The notes: generated by a model from the letters alone, not told the origin. DNA of 64,000 nt from Roseiarcus sp963732155 (GCA_963732155.1 CAVSYB010000001.1:1-64000); one strand, 5' to 3'; positions 51,405 to 60,818 are shown, counted from the first letter of the stretch. A program made the numbers and translations.

Positions 51405-51446
51405 GGCCGCGCATCCGCGAGCGGCGCGCTCTTCAGGCGGCGGCGG

Positions 51447-51992
51447 TCAGCGGTCGCCGTCTCGTCGCTCGCCGTCGTCGCCGCGCTGCATCATCGCCAT
51501 GTGGTGGTGATGCAGGCGCACCGCGCGCAGCAGGGCGTGCAGGCGCCATTTCTGATCGTCGGTCAGGGTGGCGTAAAGCGGCTGGGCGGCGTCGGCGAGC
51601 CTGGTCAGCCGCTGGGCGCGCATCATGCTCCGCTCGGCGATCCGTCGCATCCGCGCGATCGGGTCGTCCTTGTCGGCGGCCTCGTCGGCCTCCCGCATCT
51701 TCTGCCGCGCGTCCCGCATTTGCGCGATCGTGTCGCGGATCGTGCCTTCGATGGCCGGCCACAGCTTCTCCTGGTCGGGCGAGAGTTTGAGGCCGGCGTG
51801 GACGGCCGCCAGACGCGCGTCGAGGAAGGCCTGCTTGTCCTCATCGGTGAGGCGGTGGCGCATCGGCCCCTGGTCGTCCATCGCCGGCCGGTCGCCGTCC
51901 GCCTGCTGCGCGATCGCGCCGGCGGGGAGGAACGCCACAGCCGATCCCAGGGCGGCGGCCAGGGCGAGCGCAACGGGCAGTCGCAACATCAT
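51447..51992 (-). CDS. Spy/CpxP-like LTXXQ-motif periplasmic protein
   Basis: 181 residues from the ATG at 51992, with GAGGAG nine bases upstream. A Sec signal (about 1-29, cleavage after AIA) is followed by an all-helical mature part. The motif LKLSPDQEKLWPAIEGTIRDTIAQM and a second copy-like LYATLTDDQKWRLHALL are the LTXXQ signature of Spy/CpxP proteins. The tail is His/Met-rich (HHHHMAMM), as in metal-responsive members. Such proteins act as periplasmic chaperones or envelope-stress sensors. Confidence 0.82.
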   Translation of the reverse strand: MMLRLPVALALAAALGSAVAFLPAGAIAQQADGDRPAMDDQGPMRHRLTDEDKQAFLDARLAAVHAGLKLSPDQEKLWPAIEGTIRDTIAQMRDARQKMREADEAADKDDPIARMRRIAERSMMRAQRLTRLADAAQPLYATLTDDQKWRLHALLRAVRLHHHHMAMMQRGDDGERRDGDR

Positions 51993-52141
51993 GAATTTGA
52001 ACTCCTCGCGGCGAAAGCCCCCCTCTGGCGTCAGCCTAGGAACGAGCCCGCCGGCGGGCAAATCAAGCTTTCGTCATCGACCCCGCTCGCCCCCTCGCAT
52101 CCCGTAAGCCTCGATGATTGGCAGGCGGACGGCAAGGCGCG

Positions 52142-52327
52142 ATGATGGGCCATGCTTTTGAAGCGTTCCTGATGGGCGTCGGCGTCTACGGCGGCATCGC
52201 CGCGGCGATGCTGGCGGTGTGGGGAGCCGCCGCGACCCTGATCGGCGCGCTCGCGGCGGTGTTCGGCGAATGCGGCCAGGGGGGTCGACGCGATCGCCGG
52301 AGCCCGGCGATCCAAGGCCGCGGCTGA
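52142..52327 (+). CDS. Small putative membrane protein
   Basis: 61 residues from the ATG at 52142 (a second ATG follows directly). AAGG lies about nine bases upstream. One or two hydrophobic segments (GVGVYGGIAAAMLAVWGAAATLIGAL split by a Gly-rich turn) are followed by a short basic tail. The CCCGTAAGC-type repeat ends 13 bases upstream. The next gene begins 30 bases downstream on the same strand. No family is recognised; it could be spurious. Confidence 0.4.
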   Translation: MMGHAFEAFLMGVGVYGGIAAAMLAVWGAAATLIGALAAVFGECGQGGRRDRRSPAIQGRG

Positions 52328-52356
52328 ACCGCGCGGCGCGCAATGGGACGAGGGCG

Positions 52357-53133
52357 ATGGACGAGGCGGACGACGCGCCGATCCGGATCGATCTGCGAAC
52401 GCTCGACTGGGCCGTTCAGTCGCAGCTCTCGGTTCCGACGCAACCCGCGCCGATCGAGACCTGGCTGCCGTTGCTCAACGCGCTCGCCGACCACGCCACG
52501 CAGGCCGCCGGGCAAGCGGCCGAACGCGCCGGCAAACGCGTCTCCTGCAGGAAGGGTTGCGCCGCCTGCTGCCGGCAGCTCATCGTGATTTCACTGGTCG
52601 AGGCGCGCGCGCTGGCCAAACTGGTGGCGGAAATGCCCGAACCCCGTCAAAGCGACGTTCGCGCGCGTTTTGCGCGGTCGGCGCGCCGTTTCGTCGAGAT
52701 CGCGGCGCGCCGGCGCGACGCTCCCGGCCGCCGGAATGCCGCTCGATCGGCCTCGATCGAAGCCGATCGTCGGCGCCTCGCCGCCGCCTGGTTCGCCGAG
52801 CAGATCGCCTGTCCGTTGCTCGAGCATGAATTGTGCGGCGTGCATCAGGCGCGTCCGCTCGTCTGCCGCGAATATCAGGTGACGAGCCCCAGCGAGGCGT
52901 GCGCCAGCCTGTTTCGGGAGCCGGTGGAGCGGGTCGAGGTCTCGGCGCCCATCGGTCCGGCGCTGGCGCGCGCGACCGCGACGATCGCCGGCGTCCCCGA
53001 GGCGATGATTCCGCTGGTGATGGCGCTCGAATGGTCCGATTCGATCGAGGCGGCCGTGTCGGGCCGCCACGACGCGGTGTGGATGCTGGAGATTCTGCTC
53101 GGCGAGATCGGCGACTGGCGGATCGATCGGTGA
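52357..53133 (+). CDS. YkgJ family cysteine cluster protein
   Basis: 258 residues from the ATG at 52357 with an ACGAGG sequence upstream. The first cysteine block CRKGCAACCRQ and a second CPLLEHELCGVHQARPLVCREYQ are the metal-binding signature of this family (zinc or iron-sulphur). The N-terminal 70 residues are helical and variable. The mature protein is cytoplasmic. The function is unknown; members sit near diverse genes. Confidence 0.82.
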   Translation: MDEADDAPIRIDLRTLDWAVQSQLSVPTQPAPIETWLPLLNALADHATQAAGQAAERAGKRVSCRKGCAACCRQLIVISLVEARALAKLVAEMPEPRQSDVRARFARSARRFVEIAARRRDAPGRRNAARSASIEADRRRLAAAWFAEQIACPLLEHELCGVHQARPLVCREYQVTSPSEACASLFREPVERVEVSAPIGPALARATATIAGVPEAMIPLVMALEWSDSIEAAVSGRHDAVWMLEILLGEIGDWRIDR

Positions 53134-53212
53134 GCGCCGGTCACGGCCGGCGGCAGACGACGCCCGCCAGAGCCGAACAGCCTCGCATGTCCGGCGCTCC
53201 CCTCCGTTCGTT

Positions 53213-54550
53213 TCAGCTCGCCGGCGCGGCTTGCGCGGCGGCGCGCGCCTCCAGCCGCGAGAGCCGACGGCGCAGGTCCGCGAGGTCCGTTTCGGGCAAT
53301 TGCGTCTCGCAGCCCTCGATCACCCGTCGCGCCCGGCGAAGCAGCAACTCGCGCTCTCTTGCCGGCGGCCGCGCGACGATCATGTCATCGTAAGCGCGGA
53401 TCAGCCGCATGCTGACGGCGACGTCGCTCTGCGAATAGTGTCGGATCTGCTCGAACGCCGTATTCAGCAGGCCGTCGAAGTCGATCCACGGCACGGCGAC
53501 GCGCAATACGCTCGGCGGCCCGTGCAGATAGGTTTGCGGCGGCGCGCGGCTCGACCAGTAGATCAGCATGCGGCTGAGCTGGTCGATGCAGTTGATCGCG
53601 GTGGTCGGGTCGTTGACGGCGGGCGAAATCGCGCGCAGCGCGATGTCGACGATCTGGATGACGCCGAACTCGACGTCCTGCTGCATCGTGCGCGCGGGGC
53701 CGATGTCGAAGGCCGCCAGCAGGCGGGCCTCGCGCTCCGGCGTGACCCGGCCCGCTTCGAACACCTGCATGATCGGGACGCCGGCCGGAACGAACTGGCC
53801 GACCCGTCTCTGCAGGACGATCTGCACGCCGTAGGATTTCGCGCATTCGACGAGATAGGGCACGTCGACGAAGCGGATGTAGCCCGATTTGCCGCTGACC
53901 AGAAACCGTTCGCGCGCCTTGAGGAACGGCGCCGCATGCTCGGGAGGCTCATAGGCGCCGCGCGCATAGGGCATCAACTCGTCGATGACGCTCTCCGTCT
54001 CGCCGGCGATGCGATCGACGATATGATTGACGCTGATCGACCGCGATATGTGGTTGATGAAGAAGATCAGCCAGCCGACGCACAACAGCGCGAGCAGCAT
54101 CGCGACGAGCACCGTGACGACTGGCACGAACGGGCGCGGCGTCGAACGCACGGCGGGAAGCGCCGCCATGCAATAGGAAAACGTGCCGAGGAAGATGCCG
54201 AGCGTCCATTGCGTGGTGCGGTCCCTGACGAAGCTGACCAGGATGCGCGGCGAAAATTGCGTCGAAGCCAAAGTCAGCGTCATCAGCAGGATCGCGAAAA
54301 CGATCGACACCACGGTCATGATCGAGCCGGCGATGACGGCGAGGATGGTCTGCGCGACCTGGGGGTCCTGATGCGGCGGAAACAGCACCGCCGGAATCCA
54401 CACGTCGAGGCCCGGGAGATACTCCTCCGCGAAGGACAGGATCGCGCCCGCCGCCCCGAGCAACAGGGCGATCACCAGCGGGCGGATCAGGAAGCCGCCG
54501 CGCAGGGCGTAGAGAGCCGAGCGAAGGAGCAAGGACAGGCGCTTGTGCAT
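53213..54550 (-). CDS. DUF2254 integral membrane protein
   Basis: 445 residues. Four hydrophobic segments in the first 170 residues (near 17-40, 65-95, 110-130 and 140-165) include VSIVFAILLMTLTLASTQFSPRILVSFVRDRTTQWTLGIF, a hallmark of the family when read in parts. The C-terminal 270 residues are soluble and contain LARAGVPIMQVFEAG-like and AINCIDQLSRML segments. DUF2254 proteins are inner-membrane proteins of unknown function. A small coiled C-terminus ends the chain. Confidence 0.88.
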   Translation of the reverse strand: MHKRLSLLLRSALYALRGGFLIRPLVIALLLGAAGAILSFAEEYLPGLDVWIPAVLFPPHQDPQVAQTILAVIAGSIMTVVSIVFAILLMTLTLASTQFSPRILVSFVRDRTTQWTLGIFLGTFSYCMAALPAVRSTPRPFVPVVTVLVAMLLALLCVGWLIFFINHISRSISVNHIVDRIAGETESVIDELMPYARGAYEPPEHAAPFLKARERFLVSGKSGYIRFVDVPYLVECAKSYGVQIVLQRRVGQFVPAGVPIMQVFEAGRVTPEREARLLAAFDIGPARTMQQDVEFGVIQIVDIALRAISPAVNDPTTAINCIDQLSRMLIYWSSRAPPQTYLHGPPSVLRVAVPWIDFDGLLNTAFEQIRHYSQSDVAVSMRLIRAYDDMIVARPPARERELLLRRARRVIEGCETQLPETDLADLRRRLSRLEARAAAQAAPAS

Positions 54551-54767
54551 GATCGGCGTCTTTCAGGGCGGTCCCATATCGACCATTGCTGACCTGCGTC
54601 GCGCGGGCGCAACGAATCTGGGAACGCCGCCGCTCGTTCATAAGCCGGTGATCGGGCTGGGCGCCAGCAAATCCGGACGCCCGCGAGCGATCGCGCGGCG
54701 GTCCGCGCTCACGATCCGCGATGCGAAAGCCGCGCGCCGGACGCCGAGGCGCTTCGGCGCCGGTTCG

Positions 54768-54911
54768 TCAGCGCAACAGGCCCATGCCCAGCACGCCGGA
54801 GATGATCAGGAACGCCGCCACGATGTAGTTGAGCAGCTTGGGCATGATCAGGATGAGCACGCCGGCGATCAGGGAGACGATCGGCTGGAGATGGGCCAGG
54901 CTGATATACAT
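54768..54911 (-). CDS. DUF3096 family small membrane protein
   Basis: 47 residues from the ATG at 54911; GAG and AGGG bases lie just upstream on the coding strand. The sequence MYISLAHLQPIVSLIAG opens two hydrophobic helices with a short MPKLLNY turn between them, ending SGVLGMGLLR. This is the whole DUF3096 family pattern, a tiny double-pass inner-membrane protein of unknown function that is common in proteobacteria. It is easily missed because of its size. Confidence 0.8.
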   Translation of the reverse strand: MYISLAHLQPIVSLIAGVLILIMPKLLNYIVAAFLIISGVLGMGLLR

Positions 54912-55091
54912 GGAGGGGCTCACGCTTGCGGAGGGCGGCTTTCGCGCGCGAAGACGGCTTCGCCCGCTTGGACCCTGTCCGCGAGGCTCGCGGCTGTTCA
55001 GGCGCGCGGCCGCGAATCTCGTCGGCAGGACCGGTCGCGAAATTGTCTATGCGAAAGGCCGCCGCATTTCCAGCCGGCGCGCGCGCCGGCC

Positions 55092-56294
55092 CTACGCGCC
55101 ATAGAGCCAGTCGTAGCGCCTGAGCAGCCGCTCCGGCCCGAGCGCGCGCATGCCGATGTCGCGGGCCAGCGCGAACGGGCCGGACAAGTGATAGAGCCCG
55201 CCCTGCGCCTTCGCCTCGCGCTGCACGCGCCCCGCGCGCGCCGCGCGTCGGCTCGAATAGGCCATGAGCGCTTCCGGGACGCTTTGCGTCTGCGCAAGAC
55301 AATCGGCGAGCGCGCCGGCGTCCTCGATCGCCTGCGCCGCGCCCTGCGCGAGGAAGGGAGCCATCGGATGCGCGGCGTCGCCGAGCAGCGCCGCGCGACC
55401 CGCGGCGAAGCTGGCGATCGGCGGGCGGACATAGAGCGGCCAGGCCCGCCATTGGGCGCCGGCGATCAGCGCGCGCGTCGGCGGCGCCCATCCGGCGAAG
55501 GCGCGCTCGAGCGCGGCGCGGTCGGCGGCGCGATCCCAGGGATGGTCGCCTTTCTCCTGTCCCTCGCCGCTTTCGACCACCGCGACGAGATTGACGACGG
55601 CGCCGTCGCGCAGGGGATAGTGAACGAGATGAGCACGGGCGCCGAGCCGCAGCGTCACCTCCGGCCGCAGCAGCCGCTCGGGGAGGCGGCCCGCCTCGAT
55701 TGTCGCGCGAAACGCCACGCGGCCGGAAAACGCCGCCGCGTCCCGTGCGCCAAACCCCAATCTTTCGCGGACGATGGAGCGAAGCCCGTCCGCGCCGATC
55801 AGAAATTCGCCGCGTTCGCTCATCGCGATCGCCCCACGCCTGACGCCGATCGTCACGCCGGCCTCGTCGCCGGCGAGGCCGCCGACTTCGGCGCCGAGCG
55901 TCAGGGCGATATTGGGCGCGCGGGCGATCCGCTCGACGAGGGCGCGCTGAAGGTCGGCGCGGTGGATCGCCAGATAGGGCGCGCCCCAGCGCTTCTCAGC
56001 CGAATCGAGCGGCAGCGTGGACAACGTCGCGTCGTCGCGGCCGCGCAAAATGCGGATGGCGCCGGGCGTCAGGGCACGGCTACGCACCGCCTCGAGCGCG
56101 TCCAGCCGGGCCAATACCCGCGTCGCATTGGGGGCGAGCTGCAAACCGGCGCCGAACTCCTCGAGCACGGCGGCGCGTTCGAATATCGCAACCTCGAAGC
56201 CGGCCCGGCTGAGCGCCAGCGCGGCGGCCAGGCCGCCGATCCCCGCCCCCGCGATCAGCGCGCGGCGGGTCAGGCGGCCTCCGTGAGTTCGCAT
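55092..56294 (-). CDS. FAD-dependent monooxygenase (salicylate hydroxylase-like)
   Basis: 400 residues if read from the ATG at 56294. The FAD-binding GxGxxG is at 16-21 (GAGIGG), the DG motif in GEFLIGADGLRSIVRERL and the GD motif in AALLGDAAHPMAPFLAQGAAQAIEDA. It belongs to the class A flavoprotein hydroxylases that oxidise aromatic substrates with NAD(P)H and O2. The substrate is unknown. The 5' end overlaps the upstream zinc-finger gene by 25 bases; a GGAGG inside that overlap could instead serve a rare start about seven codons later. The two genes are probably coupled. Confidence 0.88.
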   Translation of the reverse strand: MRTHGGRLTRRALIAGAGIGGLAAALALSRAGFEVAIFERAAVLEEFGAGLQLAPNATRVLARLDALEAVRSRALTPGAIRILRGRDDATLSTLPLDSAEKRWGAPYLAIHRADLQRALVERIARAPNIALTLGAEVGGLAGDEAGVTIGVRRGAIAMSERGEFLIGADGLRSIVRERLGFGARDAAAFSGRVAFRATIEAGRLPERLLRPEVTLRLGARAHLVHYPLRDGAVVNLVAVVESGEGQEKGDHPWDRAADRAALERAFAGWAPPTRALIAGAQWRAWPLYVRPPIASFAAGRAALLGDAAHPMAPFLAQGAAQAIEDAGALADCLAQTQSVPEALMAYSSRRAARAGRVQREAKAQGGLYHLSGPFALARDIGMRALGPERLLRRYDWLYGA

Positions 56295-56509
56295 TCGGCG
56301 GGCAGGGAATGGGCGCCCAAAGTCGGGTCGTAGACGAAACGCGTCGAGCAATAGCCGCAGACCGCCTCGACGTCGCCGCCCATGTCGATGAAAATATGCG
56401 GGTGGTCGAACGGCGGCTTCGCGCCGGTGCACATGAATTCCTTGACGCCGACCCTGATCGTCGCCACGCCGGGGTCGTTGTGGAAATGAGGGATCGGGTG
56501 ATCGGCCAT
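56270..56509 (-). CDS. Zinc-finger domain protein (zf-CHCC, NDUFS6-like)
   Basis: 79 residues from the ATG at 56509. The metal-binding residues are visible: a His in HPHIFIDMG, then the paired cysteines in VCGYCSTRFVYD, after an early cysteine in EFMCTG. This is the C-terminal NDUFS6-like zinc-binding fold, found as a free small protein in alphaproteobacteria. A role near complex I assembly is possible by homology, but the neighbour here is a flavin monooxygenase gene. Confidence 0.88.
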   Translation of the reverse strand: MADHPIPHFHNDPGVATIRVGVKEFMCTGAKPPFDHPHIFIDMGGDVEAVCGYCSTRFVYDPTLGAHSLPAECELTEAA

Positions 56510-56727
56510 GACGGGCTCCGGGTCTCGGGCGATTGGCGCGGCACCATAAAGGACGCCGGCGCGCTTGGGTAGGGCGCGAGGTCGCGCCGTTTCCCGCCAC
56601 GGCCGGGCTCGGCGCAAGCACCGGCGCAACCCGCCCTGTGCGGCGGCGCCGACAAGCGCTAAAGGAGGCGCGCGCCAGGGCGACGCGCGCAGAGTGAACG
56701 CCAGGCCGCGGTTGCGGGGGTCCGAGA

Positions 56728-57495
56728 GTGCAAGAATTCTCCTCGAACGGGGTGCGAATCGCCTTTGTCGACGTTCCCGCGCGAGGCGAGGATCGCCGCG
56801 AGCCGATCGTGCTGGTCCATGGCTTCGCCTCGACGCATGCGATCAACTGGGTCAATCCGCGCTGGGTCGAGACGCTGACGCAGGCCGGGCGGCGAGTGAT
56901 CGCCTTCGACAACCGCGGCCACGGCGCCAGCGAGAAGCTCTACGCGCCCGAAGCCTATCATTCCGCCACGATGGCGGCGGACGCGTTGAACCTGCTCGAC
57001 TTTCTCGATGTCGCGCGCGCCGACGCGATGGGCTATTCGATGGGCGCGCGCATCGCGGCCTATCTGGCGCTCGAAAACCCCGCGCGCGTGCGATCGCTGA
57101 TCCTTGGCGGCCTCGGCGACCACCTCGTCCATGGCGTCGGCCTTCCCGTCGGAATCGCGCATGCGATGGAGGCGCCCGCGCTGGCCGACCTCGTCGACCC
57201 GGTCGAGCGGATGTTCCGCAGGTTCGCCGACCAGACCAACAGCGACCGGGCGGCGCTCGCCGCCTGCATCCGGGGATCGCGCCAGACGCTGACGCGCGAG
57301 GAGGTCGGGCGAATCCACTGCCCGACGCTGGTCGCCGCCGGAACGAAGGACGGGATCGCCGGCGATGCGCATGCGCTCGCCGCGATGTTCCGGCACGGCG
57401 AGACGCTCGACATCCCCGGGCGCGACCATAATCTCGCGGTCGGCGACAAGGTGTTCAAGGCCGGCGCGCTCGCCTTTCTCGAGCGGCGCGCCTGA
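56728..57495 (+). CDS. Alpha/beta fold hydrolase
   Basis: 255 residues from a GTG at 56728. The canonical fold shows VLVHGFASTHAINW, FDNRGHGASEKL, the nucleophile S104 in GYSMGA, an Asp in AAGTKDGIAGD and the His in GRDHNLAVGD. No signal peptide is present. It is close in pattern to haloperoxidase- or esterase-like hydrolases annotated as PcaD-like; the substrate is unknown. It is transcribed away from the zinc-finger/monooxygenase pair. Confidence 0.86.
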   Translation: MQEFSSNGVRIAFVDVPARGEDRREPIVLVHGFASTHAINWVNPRWVETLTQAGRRVIAFDNRGHGASEKLYAPEAYHSATMAADALNLLDFLDVARADAMGYSMGARIAAYLALENPARVRSLILGGLGDHLVHGVGLPVGIAHAMEAPALADLVDPVERMFRRFADQTNSDRAALAACIRGSRQTLTREEVGRIHCPTLVAAGTKDGIAGDAHALAAMFRHGETLDIPGRDHNLAVGDKVFKAGALAFLERRA

Positions 57496-57676
57496 GACGG
57501 CCCAAGGCGCCAGTGAAGTTCTTCAAGATTGTTTTACATATGAAAGCCAATGGGTTGAGGACGAATGGCGATGCGCGGCGCGAGGCGCCTGACGCATGGC
57601 TTCAATCGCCTCACCCTGTCCGTCGCCGGCGTCGGCCCGGCCGCTGGCGGGGCGTCGAAGCGAGATCGGGGGCGCT

Positions 57677-58423
57677 ATGCTGATTTTGCTGGTGCTGTTC
57701 ATCGCGTCGGTGTGGGCGGGCGCGCAGAACGCGCTGGCGGGCGGCGGATCGTTCATCACCTTGCCCGCGCTGATGTTCACCGGGATGGATGCGCGCGCCG
57801 CCAACATCACCTCGACCATCGCGCTGTTTCCCGCGCAGATCGTCACCGGCTACACCGGGCGGGCCTCGGCGGCCGGCCTGCCGGGGCTTTCGCTGCGGGC
57901 GCTGTTTGCGATCAGCCTGGCGGGCGGCGCGCTCGGCGGCGCCATCCTGTTGGCCACGCCGTCCAGCTTTTTCGCGCGGCTGGTTCCCTGGCTGGTGCTG
58001 TTTGCGACCGCGGTCTTCGCCTGGGGGAGTTATTGGCGCGGCCCCGCGGCTCCGGCGGGGGCGTCGCCGCCCCGACGGCGCGGCGCGGTCGCGCAATTCC
58101 TGATCTCGATTTACGGCGGCTATTTCGGCGGCGGCATCGGCTTTTTGATGATGGCGGCGCTGACGGTGGCCGGGCAGGGCGCGCGCAACGCGGGCGCCAC
58201 CAAGAACATCCTGGCGGGCGTGATGAACGCGTCGGCGGTGGCGCTGTTCGTCTTCTCGCCCGACGTGCGCTGGCCGCAGGTCGCCGTCACCGCGCTCGGC
58301 GCGTCGATCGGCGGCTGGGGCGGCGCCTTGATGCTCCGCCGCGTCAACGAGCAAGCCCTCCGCTTCGGCGTCGTGGCGATCGGCGTGTTGCTGACGATCG
58401 GGCTGTTCCTGCGGGGGCCGTGA
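57677..58423 (+). CDS. TauE/SafE family anion exporter
   Basis: 248 residues from the ATG at 57677, with a GGGGG upstream. Longer in-frame starts would add a polar stretch. About eight transmembrane segments are visible, with the family motif GGGSFITLPALMFTGMDARAANITSTIALFPAQ near the start and its repeat YGGYFGGGIGFLMMAALTVAGQGARNAGATKN in the second half. This inner-membrane TSUP protein probably exports sulphite or a related organosulphur anion. Its location 92 bases upstream of cysE would fit sulphur metabolism. Confidence 0.87.
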   Translation: MLILLVLFIASVWAGAQNALAGGGSFITLPALMFTGMDARAANITSTIALFPAQIVTGYTGRASAAGLPGLSLRALFAISLAGGALGGAILLATPSSFFARLVPWLVLFATAVFAWGSYWRGPAAPAGASPPRRRGAVAQFLISIYGGYFGGGIGFLMMAALTVAGQGARNAGATKNILAGVMNASAVALFVFSPDVRWPQVAVTALGASIGGWGGALMLRRVNEQALRFGVVAIGVLLTIGLFLRGP

Positions 58424-58515
58424 GGGCTCGGTGCGGCGGGCGCGCCGGGCTCATTTCGGCCTCGGCCCCGGCCGTGCTATAAGGAGGCGTGGGGAAACCC
58501 GTTGAGGAGCATTCC

Positions 58516-59346
58516 ATGGCGCAGAGCCAGGTCGCCCATTTGGTCGGCGTCGGCCGCAACGATCCGCTGTTCACGCGCATTCGCGCCGAGGCGGAAGCGG
58601 CGGCGAAACACGAGCCGGAGCTCGCCGCGTTCCTGCTGACCACCATTCTCAACCACGAGACGCTCGAGAGCGCCGTGGCGCATCGCGTCGCCTCGCGGCT
58701 CGACCACGCCGATGTCCCCGCCGCGATGATCGCCCAGGTCTACGGCGAAATCATCGCGCGCGATCCGACGATCGGCGAGGCGTTCCGCGCCGACATCATC
58801 GCCGTCGCGGATCGCGATCCGGCGTGCATGCGGCTGATCGAACCGGTGCTCTATTTCAAGGGGTTCCACGCCTTGCAAACTTATCGCCTGGCCCATGCGC
58901 TGATGCGCGCCGGGCGGCGGGATTTCGCGCTCTATCTGCAAAGCCGCGCCTCGTCGGTGTTCGACGTCGACATCAACCCGTCGGCGCGCATCGGCAAGGG
59001 CGTCTTCATCGACCACGGTTCGGGACTGGTGGTCGGCGAGACGACGGTGATCGAGGACGACGTGTCGATCCTGCAGGGCGTGACCCTCGGCGGCACCGGC
59101 AAGGAGACCGGCGATCGGCATCCGAAAATCCGTTGGGGGGTGCTGATCGGCGCCGGCGCCAAGGTTCTCGGCAATATCGAGGTCGGCCATTGCTCGCGCG
59201 TCGCGGCGGGCTCCGTCGTGCTGGCCGCCGTCCCGCATAACAAAACGGTCGCCGGCGTGCCGGCGCGCATCGTCGGCGAGGCGGGCTGCGCCGAACCGGC
59301 GCGCAGCATGAATCAGATCATCGCGGAGAAGATGATCGAGCGGTGA
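58516..59346 (+). CDS. cysE: Serine O-acetyltransferase
   Basis: 276 residues from the ATG at 58516, with GAGGAG seven bases upstream. An N-terminal helical domain (about 1-140) is followed by the left-handed beta-helix with the catalytic His in the family block RIGKGVFIDHGSGLVVGETTVIEDDVSILQGVTLGGTGKETGDRHPKI when read in pieces. The C-terminal tail is the acyl-CoA/cysteine-feedback region. It makes O-acetylserine, the carbon skeleton for cysteine. Confidence 0.95.
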   Translation: MAQSQVAHLVGVGRNDPLFTRIRAEAEAAAKHEPELAAFLLTTILNHETLESAVAHRVASRLDHADVPAAMIAQVYGEIIARDPTIGEAFRADIIAVADRDPACMRLIEPVLYFKGFHALQTYRLAHALMRAGRRDFALYLQSRASSVFDVDINPSARIGKGVFIDHGSGLVVGETTVIEDDVSILQGVTLGGTGKETGDRHPKIRWGVLIGAGAKVLGNIEVGHCSRVAAGSVVLAAVPHNKTVAGVPARIVGEAGCAEPARSMNQIIAEKMIER

Positions 59347-59513
59347 CGGCGGCGCTGTCGCGGGAGGGCCGCCCGGCCGCTGTCCGCGCCTTCCTCGCCA
59401 GGCTCGGCGACGGGCGGGCGCGACGCCCGCCTCGCCGCCGCGACCCGCGCTTGCGGGCGCCCGGCTTTCATGGCAAGGCCTCGCCGCGAGCGGTTCGTCG
59501 ACACGAGGCCAGG

Positions 59514-59909
59514 ATGGACAAGAGCGAGATTGCCAAATTGCAGGCGCATTTGCGCCGCTGCTTCGGCGCGCCGGGCATCAAGGTTCAGCCCAGCTCCCAA
59601 TCGGCGGAGACCGCCGACGTCTGGTTCGGCGAGCGGCGAATCGGGTCGATCGTCGTCGACGACGAGGACGGCGACCGCTCCTTTTCCTTTGAAATGAAGG
59701 CGCCCGTCGAGCGGCACGTGCTGCAGGATTACCTGCGCCGGCTGTTCGGAAACGACGCGCTGACCGTCGCCGCGCGGCTCAAGAAGACCGATTCGGTCGA
59801 ACTCAACAACGGCCCGGATTTCCTCGGCGTGATTTCGGCCGACGACCCGAAGGGCAAGAGCTACACGCTGCAGATGGCCATTCTCGATTTCGACCTCGAG
59901 GATTTGTGA
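59514..59909 (+). CDS. DUF3126 family protein
   Basis: 131 residues from the ATG at 59514. The first 70 residues carry the DUF3126 motif EIAKLQAHLRRCFGAPGIKVQPSSQSAETADVWFGERRIGSIVVDDEDGDRSF in segments. The rest (YLRRLFGNDALTVAARLKKTDSVEL...TLQMAILDFDLEDL) may be an extra copy-like domain. This small acidic protein is encoded directly after cysE throughout Hyphomicrobiales and has no known function. A shared transcript with cysE is likely. Confidence 0.8.
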   Translation: MDKSEIAKLQAHLRRCFGAPGIKVQPSSQSAETADVWFGERRIGSIVVDDEDGDRSFSFEMKAPVERHVLQDYLRRLFGNDALTVAARLKKTDSVELNNGPDFLGVISADDPKGKSYTLQMAILDFDLEDL

Positions 59910-59922
59910 GCCGCCGCGCCGG

Positions 59923-60576
59923 TCACCGCCTCGCCGTTTCGATGAGGCCGCGGGCGCCGGCGTTCAGTTTCTCCCATTCCGACAGCAGCGCCGCCGAAAA
60001 GCGCATTTGGACGTCGAGGTCGCCGACGCGGAAGTCGTAGAGGCAGGTGTTGGGGGTTTTTTGCGCCTGATCGGGAAGCCGGCAGCGCGCCGCGAATTCG
60101 CGCCCCTCCGGCGCGACGAAATAGAGCTCCTGGCCCTCGAACGGACTGCCGGCCTGGAACGCCCTGGCGACCAGTCCGCCGGGGTGGCTCCACCCGTCGG
60201 GCTCCAGAAAGCGCGCATAGAGCCTGGCCGGCCGATCGACCGGGTCGAGGCCGGAGTCGCGGGGCCTGATCGAGATGAACACCAGCCTTTCGAAGCGCTC
60301 GTCGAGATTGGTGTCGCGGGCGACGTCGCTGACGTCGCCGGCCGGGCTGAAGTCCGGGAAGAAGGCGGCCAGGGCGAGTTGATCGACAACGCCGCCGCCG
60401 CGCGACTGCGGGCGGAAATAGCCGCCGGGCAGGGTCAGGCGGGCCCCGCCGACGAAAGCCTGAATCGTCGGCGGCGCATCGGCGCGCCGCGGGAGAACCA
60501 TGAAAATTCCGGCGCCGGCCGCCAGCAGCGCCACGACGGCGACGCTCCACAAAGTCGCGGCGAACCTCGAGGACAT
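59923..60576 (-). CDS. Membrane-anchored hypothetical protein
   Basis: 217 residues. An N-terminal hydrophobic helix (about 8-28, TLWSVAVVALLAAGAGIFMVL) anchors or exports the protein. The remaining 185 residues are a soluble, probably periplasmic domain with two cysteines (RCRLPD and NTCLYDF). Conserved-looking blocks are LTLPGGYFRPQSR, LERLVFISIRPRD and LYFVAPEGREFAARC. I do not recognise a family. It converges with the DUF3126 gene. Confidence 0.72.
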   Translation of the reverse strand: MSSRFAATLWSVAVVALLAAGAGIFMVLPRRADAPPTIQAFVGGARLTLPGGYFRPQSRGGGVVDQLALAAFFPDFSPAGDVSDVARDTNLDERFERLVFISIRPRDSGLDPVDRPARLYARFLEPDGWSHPGGLVARAFQAGSPFEGQELYFVAPEGREFAARCRLPDQAQKTPNTCLYDFRVGDLDVQMRFSAALLSEWEKLNAGARGLIETARR

Positions 60577-60818
60577 TGGGTTCGGCTCCTCACGGCGGCC
60601 CTTGCGGGCGTTCAGGCGAAGCGGGCGCCGGTTCGCGTCGCAAAATGCGCGCTCCGGCGCGAATCGCCCGCGGCCGCCGACGATATTGGCGCCGCCGCGC
60701 GGTCGGCGCGAGGGCTGACGCGCGCTCCGCCGGAGGCCCGGCGCGCGCCCACCCGGTCATTTGCCTCGGGCGCGCCCGGGCTGCGATAAAAGGCGCGGCG
60801 TCAAAGGAGACCGTTCAA

